A DNA stretch of 64,000 bases from NCBI RefSeq assembly GCF_001813675.1, contig NZ_KV813678.1, forward strand, positions 62,001 through 126,000, in the 5' to 3' direction. A program made the translations under genes and the position numbers. The notes under the pieces were generated by a model that was given only the letters and a program-made list of their open reading frames with translations, had not been told where the DNA came from and did not search any database. The DNA is from Streptococcus sp. HMSC078D09 (lineage in GTDB: Bacteria; Bacillota; Bacilli; Lactobacillales; Streptococcaceae). Numbering within the stretch: the first letter of the stretch is position 1; each line of letters begins with the position of its first letter. Of the stretch, positions 45,498 to 54,553 are shown piece by piece.

Positions 45498-47708
45498 ATG
45501 ATCACCTTGAGAGAAGAAAAACTGAGAATGGCCCCGGATATTTTTGTTGAAAAACGAGATGGCCGCCGTGTTCAATTCGATGTTGAAAAAATTTATAAAG
45601 CCTTGTTGAAGGCGACAGAAGAAGTGACTTCTCTCACTCCAGTGATGGAAGCCAAACTAGAAGCTATTGTCGATCGTGTGATCGCAGAGATCTTGGAACG
45701 TTTTCCAAAGGGCGTGAAGATCTATGAGATCCAAAATGTCGTCGAACATGAATTGCTTCAAGCCAACGAATATGCGATTGCTGAGAGCTACATTACTTAT
45801 CGGACGCAGCGGGATTTTGAACGCTCAAAAGCGACGGATATCAACTTTACGATTGGAAAACTCCTCAACAAGGACCAAGCGGTTGTCAATGAAAATGCCA
45901 ATAAGGACAGCGATGTCTTTAATACGCAACGGGACTTGACGGCGGGGATTGTCGGTAAGTCTATTGGTCTTAAAATGTTGCCTAAACACGTAGCCAATGC
46001 CCACCAAAAAGGGGATATTCACTACCATGATTTGGACTATAGCCCTTATACACCGATGACCAACTGCTGTTTGATCGATTTTGAAGGCATGCTCAGAAAT
46101 GGCTTTAAGATTGGGAATGCAGAAGTAGAAAGTCCTAAGTCCATCCAAACTGCAACGGCTCAAATCTCGCAGATTATTGCCAATGTAGCTTCTAGTCAGT
46201 ATGGGGGCTGTTCAGCAGACCGGATCGATGAAGTCTTGGCCCCTTATGCGGAAAAGAACTACCAAAAACACTTGGCAGATGCCAAAGAGTGGGTACTTCC
46301 TGAAAAGCAAGAGGACTATGCTTGGAGCAAGACTCAAAAAGATATCTATGATGCCATGCAATCGCTGGAATATGAGATCAATACGCTCTTTACCTCGAAC
46401 GGACAAACTCCCTTTACTTCGCTTGGCTTTGGTCTTGGAACCAATCGCTTCGAGCGGGAAATCCAAAAAGCGATTTTGGAAATCCGGATTAAGGGACTTG
46501 GATCGGAACATCGGACTGCTATCTTTCCAAAACTGATCTTTACCCTCAAGCGGGGGCTCAACCTAGAACCTGGAACTCCTAACTATGATATCAAGCAATT
46601 GGCCTTGGAATGTGCCACTAAGCGCATGTACCCAGACGTTTTGTCTTATGACAAGATTGTCGAGTTGACAGGTTCCTTCAAGGTGCCGATGGGATGTCGT
46701 TCTTTCCTTCAAGGTTGGAAGGATGAAAATGGTGTGGAAGTTAATTCTGGCCGGATGAACCTAGGGGTTGTGACAGTCAATTTACCTCGGATTGCCTTGG
46801 AATCAGGCGGAGACAAGGAGAAGTTCTGGCAAATCTTTAATGAACGGATGAACATCGCTGAAGATGCCTTAGTTTACCGGGTGGAACGCACCAAAGAAGC
46901 GACACCAGCTAATGCGCCGATTCTCTACCAATATGGGGCTTTCGGGAAACGCTTGGGCAAGTATGACCAGGTAGATCAGCTCTTCCGTCATCGCAGAGCG
47001 ACCGTTTCTCTTGGCTATATCGGACTCTATGAAGTTGCAACCGTCTTTTATGGTCCAAATTGGGAACATAATCCAGAAGCTAAACAATTCACGATCGATA
47101 TCATCAAGGACATGAAAGCGCGCGTGGAAGAATGGTCTGACCAGTATGATTACCACTTCTCTATCTATTCGACACCATCAGAAAGCTTGACAGACCGCTT
47201 CTGTCGCCTGGATACGGAGAAATTTGGTAAGGTTCCGGATATTACAGACAAGGAATACTACACCAATAGTTTCCACTACGATGTTCGTAAGAACCCAACG
47301 CCGTTTGAGAAGTTGGATTTTGAAAAAGTTTATCCTGAAGCGGGAGCTTCTGGTGGCTTTATCCACTATTGTGAATACCCTGTGCTCCAACAAAATCCAA
47401 AAGCCCTTGAGGCGGTTTGGGATTATGCCTATGACCGGGTTGGTTATCTCGGTACCAATACGCCGATTGACCGTTGTTACAAGTGTGATTTTGAAGGAGA
47501 TTTCACGCCGACTGAGCGCGGATTTGCTTGTCCAAACTGTGGCAATAGCGATCCGAAAACGGTTGATGTGGTCAAACGGACCTGTGGCTATCTAGGAAAC
47601 CCGCAAGCTCGTCCGATGGTCAATGGCCGTCATAAGGAAATTGCTGCACGGGTCAAACACATGAATGGATCCACTATCAAATCAGCTGGACACCAAGTGA
47701 CAGATTAG
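45498..47708 (+). CDS. nrdD: Anaerobic ribonucleoside-triphosphate reductase
   Basis: A 736-residue class III reductase making deoxynucleotides without oxygen. I prefer ATG 45498 (MITLREEKLRMAPDIFVEKRDGRR), spaced ten bases after AGAGAGG; two in-frame ATGs upstream (45477, 45489) are on or before that site. An ATP-cone allosteric domain covers about 10-100 and the barrel follows. The zinc site is CYKCDF...CPNC near 655-675, and the glycyl radical is Gly697 in RTCGYLGN. NrdG (48405) activates it. The gene heads an anaerobic nucleotide operon. Confidence 0.97.
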   Translation: MITLREEKLRMAPDIFVEKRDGRRVQFDVEKIYKALLKATEEVTSLTPVMEAKLEAIVDRVIAEILERFPKGVKIYEIQNVVEHELLQANEYAIAESYITYRTQRDFERSKATDINFTIGKLLNKDQAVVNENANKDSDVFNTQRDLTAGIVGKSIGLKMLPKHVANAHQKGDIHYHDLDYSPYTPMTNCCLIDFEGMLRNGFKIGNAEVESPKSIQTATAQISQIIANVASSQYGGCSADRIDEVLAPYAEKNYQKHLADAKEWVLPEKQEDYAWSKTQKDIYDAMQSLEYEINTLFTSNGQTPFTSLGFGLGTNRFEREIQKAILEIRIKGLGSEHRTAIFPKLIFTLKRGLNLEPGTPNYDIKQLALECATKRMYPDVLSYDKIVELTGSFKVPMGCRSFLQGWKDENGVEVNSGRMNLGVVTVNLPRIALESGGDKEKFWQIFNERMNIAEDALVYRVERTKEATPANAPILYQYGAFGKRLGKYDQVDQLFRHRRATVSLGYIGLYEVATVFYGPNWEHNPEAKQFTIDIIKDMKARVEEWSDQYDYHFSIYSTPSESLTDRFCRLDTEKFGKVPDITDKEYYTNSFHYDVRKNPTPFEKLDFEKVYPEAGASGGFIHYCEYPVLQQNPKALEAVWDYAYDRVGYLGTNTPIDRCYKCDFEGDFTPTERGFACPNCGNSDPKTVDVVKRTCGYLGNPQARPMVNGRHKEIAARVKHMNGSTIKSAGHQVTD

Positions 47709-47719
47709 AAAAGGATATT

Positions 47720-47860
47720 ATGGGAAAATACCAATTAGATGATAAAGGCAAGGCTCAGGTTCAACGATTCCACGAGAAGCATTCAAAGGGTGGAGTCAAT
47801 AAAAAAGACCGAGTAGCCAGCCTGAGAGAACAGTTTTTAAATAAGAATAAGAAAAAGTGA
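47720..47860 (+). CDS. 46-residue basic protein between nrdD and the acetyltransferase
   Basis: A short ORF, ATG 47720 to TGA 47860, preceded by AAAAGGA. It encodes a very basic, hydrophilic protein starting MGKYQLDDKGKAQVQRFHEK and ending NKNKKK. It sits 11 bases after nrdD. From memory a small hypothetical gene occupies the same place in pneumococcus, which supports it being real. A terminator hairpin overlaps its stop. Function unknown. Confidence 0.7.
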   Translation: MGKYQLDDKGKAQVQRFHEKHSKGGVNKKDRVASLREQFLNKNKKK

Positions 47861-47878
47861 GAGTTCGCTCTCGCTTTT
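47852..47878 (+). terminator. UUCG-loop terminator after the 46-residue gene
   Basis: GTGAGAG pairs with CTCTCGC around a TTCG tetraloop, with an A-run before and a T-run after. It overlaps the stop codon of the small gene and may reduce read-through into the GNAT gene and nrdG. Confidence 0.82.
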
Positions 47879-47899
47879 CTCGTATGGGGGGAGGTAAAG

Positions 47900-48400
47900 A
47901 TGGAACTACGTAGACCAACTTTAGCAGATAAAGAAACCATTCTAAACATGATGGCAGAGTTCGAAGAGAACCAGTCGGCCCACGACGGCGGCTTTTGGGA
48001 TGCTGAGAACTTTGATTATGAGGAGTGGCTAGAAACTAACCTTAATAAAGAAATGGGAATAAACTTGCCTGAAAATCGCGTTCCATCAATTCAGTTCGTA
48101 TTGTTTGATGAATCAGGTCATGCTTTAGGTTTTTTGAATCTACGGCTGAGACTAAATGAGGGATTGTTGAATTATGCTGGTCATATCGGTTATTCCATCC
48201 GCCCTTCTGAAAGGGGAAAAGGTTATGCCAAGGAAGCTCTCCGTCAAGGTCTGCAACTAGCTAAAGAAAAGAACATCCATCGTGCTCTGGTGACTTGTAG
48301 CACGGAAAATCCGGCCAGTCGAGCGGTTATCTTAGCCAATGGTGGTCAATTTGAAGATGTTCGAAATGGAACGGAGCGTTATTGGATAGAAGTGGAGTAG
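47900..48400 (+). CDS. GNAT-family N-acetyltransferase
   Basis: A 166-residue acetyl-CoA-dependent transferase. The acetyl-CoA-binding motif is seen as IGYSIRPSERGKGYAKEALRQGLQLAKE near 95-122 (R/Q-x-x-G-x-G/A pattern), and VTCSTENPASRAVILANGG near 133-151 is the following strand-helix. The substrate is unknown. It lies between nrdD and nrdG, an arrangement shared with other streptococci. GGGGGAGG precedes the ATG. Confidence 0.88.
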   Translation: MELRRPTLADKETILNMMAEFEENQSAHDGGFWDAENFDYEEWLETNLNKEMGINLPENRVPSIQFVLFDESGHALGFLNLRLRLNEGLLNYAGHIGYSIRPSERGKGYAKEALRQGLQLAKEKNIHRALVTCSTENPASRAVILANGGQFEDVRNGTERYWIEVE

Positions 48401-48404
48401 AAGG

Positions 48405-49010
48405 ATGACATGGAATACACCTAAACCAGGTGAATGGAAGAGTGAGGAACTGAGTCAAGGGCGCATCATCGACTACAAGGCTTTTAACTTTGTCGATGGC
48501 GAAGGAGTCCGCAACTCCCTTTATGTGGCCGGCTGCATGTTTCACTGTGAGGGCTGTTACAATGTAGCGACCTGGTCTTTCAAGGCGGGAATTCCTTATA
48601 CACAAGAGTTGGAAGAACAGATTATGGCAGATCTTGCCCAGCCTTATGTTCAAGGTTTGACCCTACTCGGTGGAGAGCCATTCCTGAATACTGGAATTCT
48701 TTTGCCTCTCGTTAAACGCATTCGGAAAGAGTTGCCCAACAAAGACATCTGGTCTTGGACCGGCTATACCTGGGAAGAAATGATGCTGGAGACACCAGAC
48801 AAACTAGAGCTTCTCTCACTGATTGATATTCTGGTCGATGGCCGCTATGATAAGAGCAAACGCAACCTCATGTTGCAGTTTCGTGGCTCTTCTAACCAGC
48901 GGATCATTGATGTTCAAAAATCCCTCAAAGAAGGAAAAGTCGTCATCTGGGACAAGCTCAATGACGGTAAAGAAAGTTTTGAGCAGGTCAAACGAGATGA
49001 TCTTTTGTAG
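48405..49010 (+). CDS. nrdG: Anaerobic ribonucleotide reductase activating protein
   Basis: A 201-residue radical SAM enzyme that installs the glycyl radical on NrdD. The iron-sulfur cysteines are Cys44, Cys48 and Cys51 (CX3CX2C in CMFHCEGC), followed by LLGGEPFLN near 86-94. It starts four bases after the GNAT stop and ends the anaerobic operon. Confidence 0.96.
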   Translation: MTWNTPKPGEWKSEELSQGRIIDYKAFNFVDGEGVRNSLYVAGCMFHCEGCYNVATWSFKAGIPYTQELEEQIMADLAQPYVQGLTLLGGEPFLNTGILLPLVKRIRKELPNKDIWSWTGYTWEEMMLETPDKLELLSLIDILVDGRYDKSKRNLMLQFRGSSNQRIIDVQKSLKEGKVVIWDKLNDGKESFEQVKRDDLL

Positions 49011-49330
49011 GATCTTCAAAAACCGGGTTTTTCACTCAGTTCAGATTGAAGACAAAGTCATCTTAGAAACTTTCCTTAGGTGAGTACGGACGTCAGCGAA
49101 CTTCGAAGAAGTTCCATGACTTAGTTTTGAACCTAAAGTTTCAAAACTCCCGAGTGATAGAAACACTAGTGTTTCTATCACTTTTCTCACGGCGGAAAGT
49201 TTCAGTAGATGATTGAATGAGCCTAAAAAGTATCTCATTTTAATTTGCTAGGCATTCATTAACTTGTTTGATGTAAAAAACAGCTTGTCTACATTCTCAA
49301 ACCGGGTGTATCACCCGGTTTTTTTGGATT
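49011..49330 (+). other. Hairpin-rich intergenic region between nrdG and the polysaccharide locus
   Basis: No protein gene is supported. In order: AAAAACC/GGGTTTTT (49018-49032); GAACTTC/GAAGTTC (49098-49114); GTTTTGA/TCAAAAC (49124-49147); a perfect 30-base palindrome AGTGATAGAAACACT and its complement (49153-49182) followed by TTT; and AAACCGGGTG/CACCCGGTTT plus a T-run (49299-49325), a strong terminator. The first hairpin can end nrdG transcripts; the rest would fit a small structured RNA or a degenerate repeat. Confidence 0.6.
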
Positions 49331-49365
49331 CTCTGCATAAGTATACAAGGGATTTTGCTTGTTTT

Positions 49366-49446
49366 AGAAAGCGCTTACTTTTTAAATGTACATAATGGAC
49401 AAAAAAGTGATAATTAATGCATTTTTTGCTAAAAATATGTTACAAT
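49366..49446 (+). promoter_or_regulatory. Polysaccharide locus promoter with cre-like site
   Basis: AGAAAGCGCTTACT (49366-49379) closely fits a catabolite-responsive element for CcpA. TGTTACAAT (TACAAT at 49441-49446) is an extended -10, 31 bases before the wzg ATG. No clear -35 is seen. Confidence 0.6.
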
Positions 49447-49476
49447 GAATATAATTAGGACTAATTGGAGGTATTT

Positions 49477-50946
49477 ATGTCACAAAGGAGACGGAGTCGT
49501 CGTTCAGAACATAAGTGGGGGCAATTGCGAATCATTAATTCCGTATTGCTTATTTTTTTGCTTATGACTGCAAGTTGGGCGACCTATACCATGTTGGCCA
49601 ATAACATCTTGGCTTTTCGCTATGTCAATGTTCTCGTGATTGCACTACTAGCACTTCTCTTGCTCTTGTCAGTTTGGTTTGTGATCAAAAATCAGGCTAA
49701 AAAGACAACTTTGGTCCTGCTTCTTGTCGGCTTATTGACTAGTTCAGGAGTTTTGTTTGCTAGTCAACAGCTGCTGAATCTGACTAGTAATGTCAATGGC
49801 CACTCTAACTATACAGAGTTTGAGATGGCTGTCTATGTCAAGAAAGACAGTGACATCAAAGATATCAAAGAAATCAAGGAAGTGGTGGCACCAAAGGGCA
49901 ACAATAACGAAGCCAATCTTACGGCCCTCTTGGACAACATCAAAAAGACCAAGGGTCAGGAAATTTCTGTAGTGGATGCACCGACTTATCTTGATGCCTA
50001 TAAGAGCCTGCAAGAGGGGAATGCTTCTGCTATGGTCCTCAACAGTACCTTTGAGGATACCATTGCCGCTGAAGATGCGGACTATGCGAAGAAGTTGAAG
50101 AAAATCTATTCCTACAAGATCCGAAAAGAAGTGGCAGCGACGAGCAAGGTGTCTGCCAATGCGGATGTCTTTAACATCTATGTCAGCGGGATCGATACCT
50201 ATGGTCCGGTAACCTCGGTTTCTCGTTCAGATGTCAATATCATCATGACGGTCAATCGGAAGACCAAGCAAGTCCTATTGACAACAACACCACGGGATGC
50301 CTATGTACCGATTGCAGATGGTGGTAACAACCAAAATGATAAGTTGACCCATGCGGGGATCTACGGTGTGGATGCTTCCATTCATACCCTTGAGAATTTC
50401 TATGATATCAAGCTCAACTACTATGTTCGTCTCAATTTCACATCCTTCCTCAAGTTGATTGACCTTCTAGGGGGGATCGATGTGGAAAATGACCAAGAAT
50501 TCACGAGCCTGCACGGGAAGTTCCATTTCCCAGTAGGAAAGGTCCATTTGAATTCAGAGCAAGCGCTTGGTTTTGTCCGAGAACGCTACTCTCTTCAAGG
50601 TGGTGACAATGACCGTGGGAAAAACCAAGAAAAAGTCATTGCGGCCATTATCAAAAAGTTGACCTCTACTAAGGTCTTAAGCAACTACAATGAGATTATC
50701 GGAAACCTCCAAGATTCTGTCCAAACCAATATGCAGTTGCCAACTATGATGAACTTGATCAATACCCAGCTAGAAACGGGTGGCTCTTATGAGGTGACTT
50801 CACAAGCGATCACCGGTCAAGGGCGAAATGACTTGCCGTCTTATGCCATGCCTGGTTACAACCTCTATGTCATGGAGTTGGATCAAGCGAGCTTGACTAA
50901 GGCTAAGGAAACCATTCAAAAAGTAATGGAAGGAAAAGAAAAATGA
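49477..50946 (+). CDS. wzg: LytR-CpsA-Psr family protein Wzg (CpsA)
   Basis: A 489-residue LCP protein. I start at ATG 49477, where GGAGG is correctly spaced. A basic cytoplasmic tail ([14 protein letters not shown]) is followed by three membrane helices (about 20-110), an accessory extracytoplasmic domain, and the LCP domain (about 235-400) with [26 protein letters not shown] and an Arg-rich [23 protein letters not shown]. Family members attach polysaccharide to peptidoglycan. First gene of the locus; overlaps wzh. Confidence 0.95.
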   Translation: MSQRRRSRRSEHKWGQLRIINSVLLIFLLMTASWATYTMLANNILAFRYVNVLVIALLALLLLLSVWFVIKNQAKKTTLVLLLVGLLTSSGVLFASQQLLNLTSNVNGHSNYTEFEMAVYVKKDSDIKDIKEIKEVVAPKGNNNEANLTALLDNIKKTKGQEISVVDAPTYLDAYKSLQEGNASAMVLNSTFEDTIAAEDADYAKKLKKIYSYKIRKEVAATSKVSANADVFNIYVSGIDTYGPVTSVSRSDVNIIMTVNRKTKQVLLTTTPRDAYVPIADGGNNQNDKLTHAGIYGVDASIHTLENFYDIKLNYYVRLNFTSFLKLIDLLGGIDVENDQEFTSLHGKFHFPVGKVHLNSEQALGFVRERYSLQGGDNDRGKNQEKVIAAIIKKLTSTKVLSNYNEIIGNLQDSVQTNMQLPTMMNLINTQLETGGSYEVTSQAITGQGRNDLPSYAMPGYNLYVMELDQASLTKAKETIQKVMEGKEK

Positions 50947-51674
50947 TTGATATCCACTCGCACATCGTCTTTGATGTGGATGATGGACCAAAGACAAGAG
51001 AAGATACGCGTACCTTATTGGAAGAAAGTTATCGCCAAGGGGTACGGACCATTATCTCCACTTCTCATCGTCGCAAGGGAATGTTTGAAACTCCCGAAGA
51101 AAAGATTTCTGAAAATTTTCAAGAAGTGAAAAAAATTGCGGCAGAGGTCGCGCCAGATTTAACGATTCATTACGGAGCAGAGATCTACTTTACGAATGAT
51201 GTCTTGAAAAAACTGGAAGAAAAGATCATTCCACGTTTAGCTGAGACGCGCTTTGCGCTGATTGAATTCAGTATGGGAACGCCTTACAAGGAGATTCATA
51301 CCGCCTTGGACCGCTTGCTCCATCTAGGTGTGACACCGGTGGTAGCTCATATCGAGCGTTACAAGTGCTTGGAGAAAAATGAGGAGCGCGTGCAAGAGAT
51401 GATTGACATGGGCTGCTACATGCAGATCAATAGTTCCAGTGTTCTCAAGCCTCGCCTCTTTGGGGATGAGCAAAAACAACTGAAAAAACGAGCTCGGTAC
51501 TTCTTAGAGAAAGACTTGGTCCACTTTGTTGCCAGCGATATGCACAATGTGGATAAACGACCGCCATATATGGCAGAAGCCTATCGTTTGATCAAGGAAG
51601 AATACGGAGAACAACGAGCACAAAGGCTCTTTGTCGACAATCAACAGCTCTTGTTAGCGGATGAATTAATCTAA
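50943..51674 (+). CDS. wzh: Protein-tyrosine phosphatase Wzh (CpsB), PHP family
   Basis: A 243-residue manganese-dependent phosphatase. Metal-binding motifs: [16 protein letters not shown] at the start, STSHRRKG near 40-47, HYGAEIYFT near 75-83, VAHIERY near 135, and VASDMHN near 197-203. It dephosphorylates the Wze tyrosine kinase and so tunes polysaccharide synthesis. ATGA overlap with wzg. Confidence 0.95.
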   Translation: MIDIHSHIVFDVDDGPKTREDTRTLLEESYRQGVRTIISTSHRRKGMFETPEEKISENFQEVKKIAAEVAPDLTIHYGAEIYFTNDVLKKLEEKIIPRLAETRFALIEFSMGTPYKEIHTALDRLLHLGVTPVVAHIERYKCLEKNEERVQEMIDMGCYMQINSSSVLKPRLFGDEQKQLKKRARYFLEKDLVHFVASDMHNVDKRPPYMAEAYRLIKEEYGEQRAQRLFVDNQQLLLADELI

Positions 51675-51718
51675 CCAGGAAACAGGTGGAGAGATCCACA
51701 TGAAGGAGTAATTAGGAA

Positions 51719-52414
51719 ATGAACAATCAAGAAAATCAAGCAGTGGAAATTGATGTTTTCGCTATGCTGAAGACCCTATGGAAACGCAAGTTTTCGATCG
51801 TTTTGGTCGCTCTTGTCTTTGCCATTGCAGCCTTTGGCTACAGTGCCTTTTTAGCCAAGAAAGAATACCAAAGTACTAGCCGAATCTACGTGGTCAGTCG
51901 CCAAAACCAAGACAACAATGCCTTGACAAACTCGGATTTGCAGGCGGGTTCGTACTTGGTTAAAGACTACCGTGAGATCATCCTTTCTCAAAATGTCTTG
52001 ACGCAAGCCATCGAAGAATTGAAACTCGATATGACACCTGGTGAGTTGTCGAAAAAGATCAGTGTATCCGTTCCGACAGATACTCGTATCCTTTCGATCA
52101 CGGCTAAGGACGGAGATCCAAAAGAAGCAGCTCGTATTGCCAATGGCCTTCGGAATGTAGCAGCTGAAAAGATCATTGCTGTGACCAAGGTGTCAGATGT
52201 TACGACCTTGGATGAAGCAGAAGTGCCTCAATCACCTTCTTCACCAAATATCCGACGCAATGTCCTTCTTGGCTTTATTGCTGGAGCAGGCCTCATGGTG
52301 GTTCTCATGGTCGTAGTAGAAGTCTTGGATGATCGTGTCAAGAGACCAGAAGATATCGAAGAGCTGATGGGCTTAACCTTACTTGGTATTGTGCCAGATA
52401 TTAAGAAACTGTAG
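51719..52414 (+). CDS. wzd: Polysaccharide co-polymerase Wzd (CpsC)
   Basis: A 231-residue Wzz-type protein with two membrane helices (about 27-47 and 182-205) flanking an extracytoplasmic domain, and a short C-terminal tail. It partners the cytoplasmic kinase Wze to regulate chain length and wall attachment. VEVLDDRVKRPEDIEELMGL after the second helix is family-typical. The gene starts 45 bases after wzh with AAGGAG upstream. Confidence 0.94.
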   Translation: MNNQENQAVEIDVFAMLKTLWKRKFSIVLVALVFAIAAFGYSAFLAKKEYQSTSRIYVVSRQNQDNNALTNSDLQAGSYLVKDYREIILSQNVLTQAIEELKLDMTPGELSKKISVSVPTDTRILSITAKDGDPKEAARIANGLRNVAAEKIIAVTKVSDVTTLDEAEVPQSPSSPNIRRNVLLGFIAGAGLMVVLMVVVEVLDDRVKRPEDIEELMGLTLLGIVPDIKKL

Positions 52415-52426
52415 ACTGGGGATCGC

Positions 52427-53119
52427 ATGAATACGTTAGAAATTTCAAAAAATAAATTACAAGAAATTCGGAAGGCAGAAGAGTACTTCAATGCCCTAGC
52501 GACGAATATCCAATTGAGTGGGGTGGACTTAAAAGTCATCGCCATCTCATCTGTTCAAGAAAATGAAGGGAAATCAACCACTTCAACCAACTTGGCCGTT
52601 GCCTTTGCGCGTGCGGGTTACAAGACCCTCTTGGTCGACTGCGATATCCGGAACTCTGTCATGACAGGGGTTTTCCGTAGCCGGGATAAGATCCAAGGCT
52701 TGACCGACTTCTTATCTGGTCGTAGCCAATTGGACCAAATCTTGTATGCGACTGATTTTCCAAATTTGGATATCATCGAGTCTGGACAGGTAGCGCCAAA
52801 CCCAACAGGTCTCTTGCAAAGCAAGAACTTCACTGTGATGATGGATGCCTTGCGTGAGCATTTTGACTACATCATTGTCGATACGCCTCCAATCGGGGTC
52901 GTGATTGATGCGGCCATTATCGCCCAACGCTGTGATGGAACTGTCTTGATCACAGAATCTGGTGCCAATGGACGCAAGGCTGTCCAAAAGGCTAAGGAAC
53001 AATTAGAACAAACAGGCACCCCTTTCTTAGGAGTCGTGCTCAATAAATTTAACATTAAAGCTGCTGAGTATGGTTCATACGGTGGATATGGATCTTACGG
53101 AGAGTACGGGAAAAAGTAA
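52427..53119 (+). CDS. wze: Tyrosine-protein kinase Wze (CpsD)
   Basis: A 230-residue BY-kinase. Walker A SVQENEGKSTTSTNLA (about 42-57), Walker A' TLLVDCDIRNSV (about 65-76) and Walker B DYIIVDTPPIG (about 145-155) are visible. The C-terminal tail has a tyrosine cluster, YGSYGGYGSYGEYGKK, the autophosphorylation sites. It needs Wzd for activity and is reversed by Wzh. Confidence 0.96.
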   Translation: MNTLEISKNKLQEIRKAEEYFNALATNIQLSGVDLKVIAISSVQENEGKSTTSTNLAVAFARAGYKTLLVDCDIRNSVMTGVFRSRDKIQGLTDFLSGRSQLDQILYATDFPNLDIIESGQVAPNPTGLLQSKNFTVMMDALREHFDYIIVDTPPIGVVIDAAIIAQRCDGTVLITESGANGRKAVQKAKEQLEQTGTPFLGVVLNKFNIKAAEYGSYGGYGSYGEYGKK

Positions 53120-53138
53120 AGAATAGGATCGAGGGAAA

Positions 53139-54515
53139 ATGGGAGAAGAAAGAATCGAACTGGAAAAATTAAATATTGTTCTCTTTCAAAGTTTAGCTGT
53201 CCTGTTTTCGGCTTACATTGTGAGTCTTTTTAAGGATGCAGAATACACGTCGCAGACAATTGCCATTCTCTATCTCTTGCATTTTGTATCCTTTTACATT
53301 AGCAATATTGCCTATCGTTTTTATAGCAGAGGCTATCTAGATGAGCTCTTTCAGGTCTTGAAATACAATGTATTTTTCGCTGTTGGGATCACCTTTACCT
53401 CTTTTATGCTCGATGGGGTCTTTTCCATCTCTCGTCGGGGGATGATCTACTTCTTTCTTTTCAATACGTTTTCCGTCTATATCATGGATCTCTTGCTCAA
53501 GAGATACCGGAAGTCTGTTTCGCCACGACGGAAAAGTTCGCGAAAGATTTTCTTGATCACAGCGACCAGTCGGATGGAAAAGGTATTTGATATTCTGCAT
53601 TCGCCCAGCCTCTATCATGGGGAACTAATCGGTGTCACCGTCATAGACGATACGGATTTTACCCATTCGGGTGTACGGGTGGTGTAGCCGGACCAAATGA
53701 TGAACTTTGTGACCAAGGAAGTGGTGGATGAAGTGTTTATCAATCTGCCAAGTGAGGACTACAATATTAGTGATTTCGTCTCGGAGTTTGAGAGTATGGG
53801 GATCGATGTATCGGTCAATCTAAATGCCTTTAACTTCGCTTCCTTGGGCAATAAACGGGTTCGAGAAGTCGGGGGACTAAGTGTCGTCACTTTCTCAACC
53901 AATTTCTACAAACCGAGCCACGTATTTGCCAAACGTCTCTTGGACATTGCAGGAGCCCTCTTTGGTCTCTTGATTTGTGGACTAGTGAGTATCGTTTTGG
54001 TCCCTCTGATCCGTAAAGATGGCGGACCTGCTTTCTTTGTACAAAAACGGGTCGGAAAGAATGGTCGATATTTCAACTTCTATAAATTCCGCTCCATGCG
54101 AGTGGATGCCGAAGAGATTAAAAAAGATCTGATGGCGCAAAATACCATGACAGGTGGGATGTTCAAGATGGAAAATGATCCGCGGGTAACGCCAATCGGA
54201 CGCTTTATCCGTAAGACCAGTCTTGATGAATTGCCACAATTTTACAATGTTTTGATCGGAGACATGAGTCTGGTCGGGACTCGTCCTCCAACGGTAGACG
54301 AATACCAAGACTATACGCCAGCCCAAAAACGCCGACTCAGTTTCAAGCCCGGCATTACCGGCCTTTGGCAAGTGAGCGGACGCAGTGAGATTACAGATTT
54401 TGACGAAGTGGTCAAACTGGACGTTGCGTACATGGATGGTTGGACGATCTGGAGAGATATTCAGATCCTGCTCAAAACCGTGAAGGTTGTACTTAGAAAA
54501 GAAGGAGCGAAGTAG
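53139..54515 (+). pseudogene. wchA: Undecaprenyl-phosphate glycosyl-1-phosphate transferase WchA (CpsE), interrupted by in-frame TAG
   Basis: The initiating enzyme that moves a hexose-1-phosphate (glucose in WchA relatives) to undecaprenyl phosphate. The frame 53139-54515 is 459 codons, close to the usual length of about 455, but codon 183 is TAG (53685-53687) with no frameshift: the same frame continues as CCG GAC CAA ATG ATG. The first part (182 residues) has the N-terminal membrane helices and a CoA-binding-like segment. The second part (from ATG 53697, 272 residues) keeps the last membrane helix ([20 protein letters not shown]) and the complete catalytic domain ([43 protein letters not shown]). 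There is no good ribosome site before ATG 53697. It may be inactive, rescued by reinitiation, or a sequencing error. Confidence 0.85.
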
Positions 54516-54531
54516 GAAACTGCCTACTTCG
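54508..54531 (+). other. Hairpin at the end of wchA
   Basis: CGAAGTAGG pairs with CCTACTTCG, overlapping the wchA stop. It is followed by TCCTTTCC, not a true U-run, so it is likely an intra-operon hairpin. Confidence 0.55.
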
Positions 54532-54553
54532 TCCTTTCCATGTTAGGAGAAAA

